Shown: positions 1 to 7,438 of the stretch, piece after piece | How positions within the stretch are numbered: the stretch's first letter is position 1 | Layout of the letters: the number at the start of each line of letters is the position of its first letter | Source: Roseinatronobacter monicus | Lineage (GTDB): Bacteria > Pseudomonadota > Alphaproteobacteria > Rhodobacterales > Rhodobacteraceae | Assembly: GCF_006716865.1 (NCBI RefSeq) | Contig: NZ_VFPT01000002.1 | Span: 124,001 to 188,000, forward strand | Direction of reading: 5' to 3' | DNA: 64,000 nucleotides | Translations under genes and position numbers: made by a program | Notes under the pieces: generated by a model | What the model was told of the DNA's origin: nothing | Database searches by the model: none | The model's input: only the letters and a program-made list of their open reading frames with translations

Positions 1-1114
1 GGCCACGGGGATGCGTTGCGACAAGGGTGCTGCCCAAGAATGCGTCGAGGCGGTCATCATATAGATGGATGCGCAAACGCTGCCCGATGAGCTGTGATGG
101 CGCGCTGTAAAAGATGCTTTTGACCCTGAAGCCGCCCATTCTTGTGACCGGCACGATGACTTCCGTGTAGTCTGTGGTGCGCCGCGGCGGCAAAGGTTTA
201 AGATACATCTGCTCTACCTCAACCGCTTGCGTCCGCTGTCGGTTGCGCCGCGCCACCAGAATGTCAATGAAGCGACGATACTCGGCCACAGATGCAAAAT
301 CACGGCTGCCGCGCAGGATCAGTGCCTGTGCGATGGCCTTCTTCAAGTGACGGTTCTGCGATTCCACGGCGCCATTCTCATGGGCTTCACCACGATTGTT
401 GCGACTGGCATCCATACCATAATGACCGACGAAAGCTTCATAGCGCTTGGTAATATCCTCACACTCGTCACGCGTCAGATTACGAAATGCGGCTGAAAGA
501 CTATCCGTTCGATGGTTTTGTGGAACACCCCCCAAGGACCACAGCGCGTGCTGGAGGTTCTCGGCCAAGGCCGTAAAGCTCTCCCCGCCCAAGACAACAC
601 CAACATGTTCCCAGCGGCTATAGACCATAGCGAAATGATAAAGCAGGTGCGGGAATGGTGCGCCTGAAATGGTCACTTCCAGCTCGGCTGCTTGGGTGAA
701 GTCGGACTGTGCCATATAGCCTGGCTCTGGTGTCTGGCGGAAAATGATATCGCGCTCCGGGCCTTTGAGCGCGCGCCACTGCCGGACCCTTCGCTCCAGG
801 GTTCGGCGGATGCGATCATCTGGAAAAGCCAAAGGATGTAGACCCTGAAGGTAGCGCAACAACGTCACGGCCTGCAGGGCATTGTCGTTCTCCAGAACAG
901 GAAGGATGTCATTCTCCCAATACCCTTCAAGCGGATCGGATACTGTACGCCCGTGAACAATCTTGCGCTGTGAAGGGGGCGTTGGATCTGCATCAAATCG
1001 CCGAGCGGTTCTTTCGCTGAACCCAGCACGGGCGGCTGATGTGCATTGGCTGTGATTTTTGAGGTCGGTCATGTATAATCTCAATTGCTGGTCGGTGATG
1101 GATTGATAGGCCAA
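1..1114 (-). CDS. istA: IS21-family transposase IstA (3' end outside window)
   Basis: The reverse strand is open from 1114 to the window edge, about 371 codons. It begins with an N-terminal helix-turn-helix region (SITDQQLRLY, then SAARAGFSERTARRF), followed by an rve/DDE integrase core (YMAQSDFTQAAELEV, HENGAVESQNRHLKKAI). This is the order seen in IS21 IstA. The start chosen is a TTG at 1114 preceded by GGAGGA at good spacing. The first ATG, at 1072, would cut off the conserved ITDQQ segment. IstA catalyses IS21 transposition together with the ATPase IstB, which would be expected beyond position 1. About a quarter of a usual 500-aa IstA is missing because of the window edge, not because of damage. 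Confidence 0.85.
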   Translation of the reverse strand, partial: MAYQSITDQQLRLYMTDLKNHSQCTSAARAGFSERTARRFDADPTPPSQRKIVHGRTVSDPLEGYWENDILPVLENDNALQAVTLLRYLQGLHPLAFPDDRIRRTLERRVRQWRALKGPERDIIFRQTPEPGYMAQSDFTQAAELEVTISGAPFPHLLYHFAMVYSRWEHVGVVLGGESFTALAENLQHALWSLGGVPQNHRTDSLSAAFRNLTRDECEDITKRYEAFVGHYGMDASRNNRGEAHENGAVESQNRHLKKAIAQALILRGSRDFASVAEYRRFIDILVARRNRQRTQAVEVEQMYLKPLPPRRTTDYTEVIVPVTRMGGFRVKSIFYSAPSQLIGQRLRIHLYDDRLDAFLGSTLVATHPRG

Positions 1115-1291
1115 CCGGGGTCCTCCGTTGGAACGCAGAGGCTTCCGGCTTATCAACCCACAGCGACCAGCACCTAACCCAAAATCACCTTGGCCGGTGG
1201 CGCTGACCTCCAGGCGGGCAAGCCCGCCCTCCGATCAGCGCCACCGGCCAAGGTGGTTGTCGCTACCGGCCAAGGTGGTTGTCGCTCAACA
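1..1291 (-). mobile_element. IS21-family element, 5' part (runs off the left edge)
   Basis: The right boundary is set by the typical IS21 end architecture. Reading leftward from 1291 the element starts with TGTTGAGCGAC. It then carries a short sequence ending in ACCTTGGCCGG twice in direct orientation (1256-1285 and just before), with an inverted relative around 1187-1207. Multiple terminal repeats beginning with TG are a known feature of IS21 ends. The element interrupts an IS5-type transposase gene, whose 3' part resumes at 1292. The other end, and any istB helper gene, lie outside the window. Confidence 0.75.
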
Positions 1292-1577
1292 GCCTCCCAA
1301 GACTGCGGTTCTCAGCGCCGAGGCTGCGGACAATCCAACGCTGCGCGACCAGCGCATTGCCGCAATACGCACAGGCGGGCGTATTGCCTGGAAGGTGAGC
1401 AGCGGATACAATCAGCGCAGCCGCGGTGAAACACAAATGGGGCGCTGGAAGGTGGTCATCGGCCCCAAACTGAAAGCGCGCAGCTTTCCCAACCAGAAAA
1501 CCGAAGCCAAGATCGGCGCCCACATTCTGAACAAGATGACCGAACTTGGCCGTGCCAAGTTCGAGGTCGTAGCTTGA
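1292..1577 (+). pseudogene. IS5-type transposase, C-terminal remnant
   Basis: The reading frame ending at 1577 encodes the C-terminal third of an IS5-group DDE transposase. The motifs RDQRIAAIRTGGRIAWK, GYNQRSRGETQMGRWK, IGPKLKARSF and AKIGAHILNKMTELGR are typical of that family, including the Y-(2)-R-(3)-E signature around YNQRSRGE. The 5' part is absent: the frame starts exactly at the end of the IS21-type element. The right IS end is visible downstream (about 1607-1633, ending GCAACAACGCC). It is the inverted counterpart of the left ends seen at 5342 and 5774. Confidence 0.8.
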
Positions 1578-1869
1578 CCAAATGAGCGGGTAAGGGCCAA
1601 ACTCAAACCACCGTAGGTCCGTGCAACAACGCCGACAGAACCAATTCCACAACATCCGTAAGATCCTCACCCACCTGAGGGCCGTTTTGATTCTGCTCAC
1701 CTCAGAATCGCAGCCGTTTTCGCGACATTTTAGACTATTTCGCGACACAGGACCCGACACTGCGGGGGCAGGTAGCTAAGGTGAAATTCGCGATCGAGCG
1801 CACACTAGAATCGCCCTGAAAAAGGGTGCGTTAAAAACTCCTGAGATCCAATAAAAAGGAAACAACTAA
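1578..1869. other. IS5 right end and leader of the fimbrial genes
   Basis: Positions 1607-1633 are the IS5-type right terminal repeat. From 1634 to 1869 no convincing gene is present. Stop-rich sequence is followed by AATAAAAAGGAAACAACTAA directly before the pilin start, which provides an AAAGGA ribosome binding site. A promoter for the pilin must lie here, but I cannot place -35/-10 boxes confidently. Confidence 0.5.
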
Positions 1870-2367
1870 ATGAATGTAAAGCTCAAGCTGTCCGTTGCCG
1901 CTGCTGCCATCATGGTGTCGGGCAGCGCTTTTGCGGAAGAAGTCACCTATGAAACCACGCTGAACGTCGAAGAGCCAGCTCAAACCTGTGTTGTAGATCA
2001 CACCGGTGGTGACCAAGAAGTCACAAGGGAAGTTGGCGAAAACATGTTCGACAATCAGTTTGGCTCAGGGCAAATTGAAATTGTTTTTGGCCAAGTTACG
2101 TTGGCTTGCGAAGGAACGGTTGATATTGATGAAATTAATTATGAACAGAACTTCAGCCAGTCAATGATCGATGCAGGTATGACCGGAAACGTTACCCTGG
2201 GGCGCCGCTTGGACCCGGCGGACGAGGTGTCGGATGTTTTCTTCCCAAATCAGGCGGCACAAATCGTCACTCGCTACCTAGCTGAAGGTTTCGCAGACTA
2301 TGAGAATAATGTCATTCCGGCGGGCCAATACGTAATTACCAACCTGTTTACGATTGTATATAACTAA
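1870..2367 (+). CDS. Secreted fimbrial subunit (spore coat U / Csu-like pilin)
   Basis: A 165-aa protein with a clear Sec signal peptide (MNVKLKLSVAAAAIMVSGSAFA, cleavage after AFA). The mature part is acidic and beta-rich, with two cysteines (in TCVVD and LACEGTVDI) that could form the pilin-fold disulfide. It stands directly before a periplasmic chaperone and an outer-membrane usher, which makes it the likely major subunit of an archaic-type chaperone-usher fibre. Assignment to the spore coat U/CsuA-type family is by context and general pattern; primary sequence similarity is not obvious by eye. The gene is more AT-rich than the native genes further right, which suits horizontal acquisition. 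A hairpin follows the stop codon. Confidence 0.65.
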   Translation: MNVKLKLSVAAAAIMVSGSAFAEEVTYETTLNVEEPAQTCVVDHTGGDQEVTREVGENMFDNQFGSGQIEIVFGQVTLACEGTVDIDEINYEQNFSQSMIDAGMTGNVTLGRRLDPADEVSDVFFPNQAAQIVTRYLAEGFADYENNVIPAGQYVITNLFTIVYN

Positions 2368-2420
2368 TCGGTAGATATTCATATCGCTTTATTGCGAGTG
2401 ATTGTCTTTACATAAAAAGT

Positions 2421-2454
2421 AACGGTAGCAATATAGAAGTATTGCTACCGTTTT
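2421..2454 (+). terminator. Hairpin with T-run between pilin and chaperone genes
   Basis: AACGGTAGCAATA and TATTGCTACCGTT form a perfect 13-bp stem around a short loop, followed by TTTTA. This has the shape of an intrinsic terminator. Placed after the major subunit gene, it could act as a partial terminator or 3' stabiliser, so that the subunit is made in excess over chaperone and usher. Confidence 0.75.
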
Positions 2455-2503
2455 ATAGATAATTGGTTCATACCTTATGAATCAACGACGCATCGAGGGA
2501 ACC

Positions 2504-2944
2504 ATGATGAAAAGAACTAGCTATTCCGTATTGCATTTCCTGATTGCAATGCTCTTAATAAACTGGTTGCCCAATCAGGCCCTTGCTGCCCTTCTGGTGC
2601 ACCCCACACGACTTTCGCTTGATGCTGAAAGCAGAACGGCAGTTCTGAAGTTTGATAACACTGGAATACGACGTGAACTGGCCCAAGTCCGTGTGTTTCG
2701 ACAGATTGGTGACGACCCAAACCGGCTTGAGCGTACGAGTGGGTTCATTATCTCGACCACAAGTTTGGATGTTGGCCCTCGTGCTCGTCAGGAAATCTCA
2801 ATAATAGCCTCACCTTCGGTAAAGCCCGGATGCTATCGTGTGCTTGTCGACGTCGCCCCGACGCCACCGGGACCTTCTTCGGAGTCGGCTGTGACAACTG
2901 GGGCGTTGATTAGCGTCCGCCACTCCATTCCTCTCTGCTTCTGA
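2504..2944 (+). CDS. One-domain PapD-like periplasmic pilus chaperone
   Basis: A 146-aa protein. The start at 2504 is preferred over 2477 because GAGGGAACC precedes it and a signal peptide begins there (MMKRTSYSVLHFLIAMLL..., ending NQALA). The mature sequence matches the N-terminal immunoglobulin domain of pilus chaperones: HPTRLSL near the start, the QVRVFRQ strand, an SPSVKPGCYRVLVD segment and a final RHSIPLCF that corresponds to the end of domain 1. Usual members have about 230-250 aa and a second domain; here TGA follows at the inter-domain boundary. It would bind the pilin in the periplasm and hand it to the usher encoded 13 bp downstream. Whether one domain suffices is unknown. Confidence 0.75.
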   Translation: MMKRTSYSVLHFLIAMLLINWLPNQALAALLVHPTRLSLDAESRTAVLKFDNTGIRRELAQVRVFRQIGDDPNRLERTSGFIISTTSLDVGPRARQEISIIASPSVKPGCYRVLVDVAPTPPGPSSESAVTTGALISVRHSIPLCF

Positions 2945-2957
2945 AGGCGTTCTGTTC

Positions 2958-5327
2958 ATGGCATCGTACAGACCGAAGATACTAAAGCTCTCAAAGTTCA
3001 CATCTGTGTTGCTGCTGTCCACTGCGTTGCAGTCCGGAATGCTTCGTGCGGAAACACAATCGATTTTCAATTCTGGGCTGGTCTTCTCTGAAGAGAGAGG
3101 GTGGGTGTATGAACCCAGTTTAGCACGTTCTACGGTTTTCGAGTATGCACTGCTTATTAATGGGGAGCGAACAAATGTCTTGATTAAAGGCAAGAATGGT
3201 AATGCTCCGCCCCTAACGGCGCGCTTGCTAAAAGATAATGGTATTAAGCTGCCTTGGTATGTTCTCGGAAGAGTGGGGCCTGAGAGGGTAGACTATATGA
3301 AAGTTGTGGTAGATCACCGACAGCTTACAGTTAAAGTGTTTGTTCCCGACGAGTACTATGAAGCCCCCCACCAGAACCGTTCCATGCGGGCAGATCGGTT
3401 TGAGGCCGGATATGGTGCAGTTCTCAGTTATGACCTGAATTACCGCAACCGTCGCGCGGACACACAGTCGGTGGATGACAGCATCCAAGGCCGTTTGAAG
3501 GGTATTTTCTCCACGCCCTTTGGAACATTGGTGAACACCGGGCGGGTAAGCCTTTTGGATGGAGCGCTGGATTACCGGCGCAATGAAACTTATATCGAAG
3601 TCTTCAATCCTGATAAAGGCCGCATTTTCACCTTTGGTGATATGCAGATAACGCCGAATTCGGATCGTCGTGTCCAAATTGCCGGTGTCGGCGTTCGAAC
3701 CGAAATGCGTTTCCAGCAGGGCGGTAACCGGCGCACCAGACCTTATGTCTACTTCGACCGCGGATTGCAACGTACGGATGCGGAGGTGGTCTACGACTCG
3801 CTTTCGCTTGAAGACACTTGGACGCTTGATGATTACTCAGAGGCCCTGGGAATGCCGGTAACTCGAGCAGAAGATGGGGGCTTAGTCGCACGTGTAACCG
3901 ACGAGAACGGCAATGATGCCTACGTGGCTGTCAGCGCTGCCGATAATAGCCGGCTATTGCCAGAAGGCGCTATTGAATACCAATTACAAGCGGGTGTTGC
4001 ACGCAGAACCATCGGGAATACTGAAAGCTATACCAATATTCCTGTGTTCCATGGTAACCTAGTCTTTGGTTTAAGCGACAATTTGACTACGAAATTCGAG
4101 GGATCTTTCACCCAAGGTTATCAAAATATCGGTATTGGTGCATACACGATTTTCGGTCGCGGGGTGATTGCAAATGCCGATGTCAGCATAAGCCGGTTTA
4201 AAAGAAACCTAGCGGCAGCTGGTCGGGTTTCAATGGGTACCCGAATCGCAAACGGCAATGCCAGTTTGAATGTTACATACAGAGAGAAAGGCTATAGCGA
4301 TCTGGGCTACGCGGTCCAATTCAATGAAATACAAGGTCTTTCGACTTTGGCCGAGGCCCCGAGTCGCTTTGAGGCCTACGCGAACTACTCTACGACTTGG
4401 AATGATTATCGCTATAGCTTCACCGCCGCTTCCAGAAGCATTAATGGTGAAATGGCACACCGTGCAAATCTAAATATTTCTGGTAGTCCATCTGATCGGA
4501 TGAATGTTTTCGCGTCGCTTAGACATGATTTCAGCAGAAACGACACCTCACTTCGCGCGGGCGTATCCTTCAAGCTTGGTGGCCGGTCTGTTAGCAGCAC
4601 TGTAAGACGTGCTAACGACAGAACAGTTTCTACAGCGTCTATTCGTCAGCCACTAGGCCGCGAAATCGGTGATGTTGGATACTCGGCAATGTTGAGCCGC
4701 TCTGACAGCGGTATCCGCGGTGAAGCCCGTGCCCAAGTAAGAACAGTCGCGGGGACGGTCGAAGGCTCCATCGCAAAACGGGCCAGCTACAGTGAACAGC
4801 GGCTACGGTTGACCGGTTCGATTGGTGCCGGCGCGGGCGGTCTGTATTACGGCCAATACGTGCACGATTCATTTGCGCTGGTTGATACCGGGAGGCCAAA
4901 TGTCCGCATTACCCGTTCGGGCATTCATGTTGGCAGTAGTTCTGTGCTGGGTGGTGTTGTCGTCCCAATCGGTTCGTTCAATCGTCAACGGATTAGTCAC
5001 GAGCCAATATCTGGCACGTTCTCTGAAATGAGTTCTCGAACGCTCGCAGTGTATCCTAATTCAGGCCTAGCCCTTTCTATGGGTGTGCGCGAGATTAGTG
5101 GATTAACGATTAGGTTCGTTTCGACATCAGGTAAGCCTGTTTCGAGAGGAGCAAAGATAACCGTGGCGGGGCAGTCCGAAACTTCGGTAGTAGGTGTTGA
5201 TGGGGAAGCTTGGGTTAACTTTGCCACACCAGGAACACGAATAACGGTAACTGAGGATCGCAGCGCCTGTGCGGTAGAAGTGCCGGATTTTGAACCCGGT
5301 GCGATTTTAGAACTTTTGTGTCGTTAG
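2958..5327 (+). CDS. Fimbrial outer-membrane usher
   Basis: A 789-aa protein with a signal peptide (hydrophobic stretch around residues 14-30, ending near LRA). The mature protein is rich in short alternating beta strands throughout, as expected for the 24-strand usher barrel. Recognisable usher segments include GAVLSYDLNY, NPDKGRIFTFGDMQI, FDRGLQRTDAEV and a C-terminal domain ending AILELLCR with a cysteine pair (SACAVE...LLCR). The length is normal for the family. It would form the secretion pore and polymerise subunits delivered by the chaperone. It is the last intact gene of the cluster: an IS end begins 15 bp after the stop, so a tip adhesin gene, common after the usher in Csu-type operons, may have been lost. 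Confidence 0.85.
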   Translation: MASYRPKILKLSKFTSVLLLSTALQSGMLRAETQSIFNSGLVFSEERGWVYEPSLARSTVFEYALLINGERTNVLIKGKNGNAPPLTARLLKDNGIKLPWYVLGRVGPERVDYMKVVVDHRQLTVKVFVPDEYYEAPHQNRSMRADRFEAGYGAVLSYDLNYRNRRADTQSVDDSIQGRLKGIFSTPFGTLVNTGRVSLLDGALDYRRNETYIEVFNPDKGRIFTFGDMQITPNSDRRVQIAGVGVRTEMRFQQGGNRRTRPYVYFDRGLQRTDAEVVYDSLSLEDTWTLDDYSEALGMPVTRAEDGGLVARVTDENGNDAYVAVSAADNSRLLPEGAIEYQLQAGVARRTIGNTESYTNIPVFHGNLVFGLSDNLTTKFEGSFTQGYQNIGIGAYTIFGRGVIANADVSISRFKRNLAAAGRVSMGTRIANGNASLNVTYREKGYSDLGYAVQFNEIQGLSTLAEAPSRFEAYANYSTTWNDYRYSFTAASRSINGEMAHRANLNISGSPSDRMNVFASLRHDFSRNDTSLRAGVSFKLGGRSVSSTVRRANDRTVSTASIRQPLGREIGDVGYSAMLSRSDSGIRGEARAQVRTVAGTVEGSIAKRASYSEQRLRLTGSIGAGAGGLYYGQYVHDSFALVDTGRPNVRITRSGIHVGSSSVLGGVVVPIGSFNRQRISHEPISGTFSEMSSRTLAVYPNSGLALSMGVREISGLTIRFVSTSGKPVSRGAKITVAGQSETSVVGVDGEAWVNFATPGTRITVTEDRSACAVEVPDFEPGAILELLCR

Positions 5328-5341
5328 TTCATCCTGAACAA

Positions 5342-5402
5342 GGCGTTGTTGCATGGACCCTACGGTTTCTGTTAGGAGGCCGTTTCCCTGATCGATTGGA
5401 TA
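5342..5402 (+). mobile_element. IS5-type left-end fragment
   Basis: Sixty-one bases beginning GGCGTTGTTGCATGGA are repeated with one mismatch at 5774-5834, and the first 20 are inverted relative to the end at 1633. It breaks off at 5402, just before an IS6-end fragment. It is therefore the leftover end of an IS5-group element. Confidence 0.7.
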
Positions 5403-5411
5403 TACCGCGCT

Positions 5412-5449
5412 GGTTCTGTCGCAAATTTTCAGTCAGGTTGAGATCAGGC
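5412..5449 (-). mobile_element. IS6-type terminal fragment (short)
   Basis: GGTTCTGTCGCAAATTTTCA and the following bases are identical to the end of the complete IS6 element at 9757, for about 38 bp. The match then stops at CAGGCT. This is a broken IS end. Confidence 0.7.
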
Positions 5450-5592
5450 TCGGTGTTTGTCAAACAAGTTGTCCGCCGATTTCATGCAGCGTCTCTGATT
5501 TCAGGGGCGCTGATATCGGTTTCTGGATTGAGCCAGACGGGTCCAGCAGGTTGCCAGTTTCGGGTTTTGCCTGACCAGCGTTGCGGGTTTTG
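5450..5592. other. Unassigned sequence between two IS6 end fragments
   Basis: No start-to-stop gene and no family I recognise. It is bracketed by two copies of the same IS6 terminus in the same orientation, so it may be a small relic of older host or IS DNA caught between insertions. Confidence 0.3.
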
Positions 5593-5773
5593 GGTTCTGT
5601 CGCAAATTTTCAGTCAGGTTGAGATCAGGCTGGCGCTGGACATAATTATGCTGCGAGCTGGGCGAACTGCTGGAATGCGGTCATGCCGTTGGCGCCGAAT
5701 TGTCCCTTACGGATCATATGCGCGGTCTCGATTCCTTCAAGCGTAGCAGACGCCGAATGGAATGCCTTGAAGC
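5593..5773 (-). mobile_element. IS6-family right-end fragment with transposase C-terminus
   Basis: These 181 bp are a copy of 9757-9937. They contain the IS6 end and the reverse-strand codons for the last 43 residues or so of the transposase (from KAFHSASATLEGIETAHM to AQLAA). The copy is cut at 5774 by an IS5-type left end. It shows that more than one IS6 copy has been active at this locus. Confidence 0.85.
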
Positions 5774-5921
5774 GGCGTTGTTGCATGGATCCTACGGTTT
5801 CTGTTAGGAGGCCGTTTCCCTGATCGATTGGATAGCGTTGATGCCGCATAAATTCAATGACGGCCGCCGGCACAAATTCGAGAAGAAGCGGTACCCCGAA
5901 GTTCGACAGCAAATCCGGTAA
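5774..5921 (+). pseudogene. IS5-type left end with transposase N-terminal stub
   Basis: Terminal repeat GGCGTTGTTGCATGGATCC at 5774, then ATG at 5841 opening MPHKFNDGRRHKFEKKRY. This is the usual N-terminus of IS5-group transposases. After about 19 residues the similarity stops and the frame ends at 5921. Only the beginning of the element remains. Confidence 0.75.
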
Positions 5922-6064
5922 ATTCGCTGTCTGCAACTTTCTGACACTATAGTTTTCAATGAGTTACCGCCCTCTGGCCTCCTGCTTCGGCGAAGCTTTG
6001 TTGTAACACGTTTGACTGATAATTAGCTTGCATGTTTGGTGCATTCGGACTTAACGTTAGTCCA

Positions 6065-7420
6065 ATGTATACGCGCATCTCAAAATCAGGCGGGCGAAGC
6101 TATCTCCAACTGGTGGAGGGGCATCGCGACGCGGAAGGAAAGGTCAGGATCAAGGTGGTCGCCAACCTTGGTCGCTTGGACAGGCTGTCACCCGAGAAGC
6201 TCGACCCCCTGATCAACGGGTTGAACAGAGCCATCGGGCGCATAGAGAACACAGCGCACGAGATTACACACGATCCCGCCCGCACCTATGGCACGGTCTT
6301 TGCGCTGCATGAGCTGTGGAAAGACCTTGGGTTTGATCGCGCCCTCAACCGCGCGCTGCGCTCGGGCAAGCGCAGCATTGATGCCGAAGCACTCGTCCGG
6401 GCGATGGTGTTCAACCGGCTTTGCGATGCCAAAAGCAAGCTGGGTTGCCTGCGCTGGCTGGAGACCGTGGCCACGCCGGCCATGCCCGAGACCGTCACCC
6501 ATCAGCATTTGCTGCGCGCCATGGACGCGTTGATGGACAACGCTGAAGGGGTCGAGGAAGCTTTGGCGCGCCAGATCCGCCCGCTTGTCGATCATGAGCT
6601 GACGATGGTCTTTTATGATCTGACGACCGTACGCATTCATGGTGAGGCTCGACTGGAAGATGATGTCCGTGCCTTTGGCATGAACAAGGAAACCGGCGGC
6701 ATCGCACGCCAATTCGTGTTGGGCGTGGTTCAGACCGCTGAAGGCCTGCCGCTCATGCACACAGTCCATCCGGGCAATGTGTCCGAGACCAAGACCCTTC
6801 AGGGCATGCTCTCGACAGTGCTGGAACGCTTCCCCATCCAGCGCATCATTCTTGTCGCAGATCGGGGCCTGCTAAGCCTCGACAACATCCACCACCTAAC
6901 GGACATGGCCGATCAGGACGGGCGCAAGCTGGAGTTCATCCTGGCCGTGCCTGCACGGCGCTACAGCGACCTTCTGGAAACCTTCCAGAACTTCGACTTC
7001 AGCGACCGTGACGGGTTGCGCGAAGGCAGCTTTGAAGGGCACCGCCTGATTGTCGCGCATGATGCCGGGCGCGCGAAGGAACAGGGTGCGGCGCGTCGTG
7101 CAAGGATTGATGAGCTCGATGCCATGGGCAATGCCATGGTCGCCAAGCTCGATCGACAAGATGAAGGAAAAAGCGAGAAAGGCCGCCGCGCCTCAGACCG
7201 GGGGGCCTATAGCCGGTTTGTCCGCGCCATTTCAGACGCGGAACTGACGCGCTTCATCAAGGCCGATCTGACAGCGGATCGCTTCAGTTGGGACATAGAT
7301 GAAGACGCCATCGCTCGGGCAGCCCTGTTTGATGGGAAGCTCGTCCTGCTGACCAATGTCCCCGAGATCACCCCCGCTGACGCAGTCGGGCGCTACAAGG
7401 CACTGGCAGATATCGATATC
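6065..7420 (+). pseudogene. IS1634-family transposase, 3' truncated
   Basis: The frame from ATG 6065 (MYTRISKSGGRSYLQLVEG) shows the features of IS1634/IS1549-type DDE transposases: an N-terminal VANLGRLDRL segment, VFYDLTTVRIHGE with the first catalytic Asp, VLVADRG-like ILVADRGLLSLDNI with the second, and KLVLLTNVPEITPADAVGRYKALADI near the end. In relatives the sequence then continues with a GFR/E-containing segment. Here it breaks off near 7414-7420, where the serine-recombinase element begins, so the third catalytic residue is lost. The open frame carries on to 7597 only by reading antisense into the recombinase gene. It cannot be functional. Confidence 0.8.
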
Positions 7421-7438
7421 GACCAGACATTTCGACTC

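Noticed and set aside
1263..1760. Long leftward open frame of 165 codons
   Set aside because: It lies antisense to the IS5 transposase remnant and across the IS21 boundary; no family motif, so it is a shadow.
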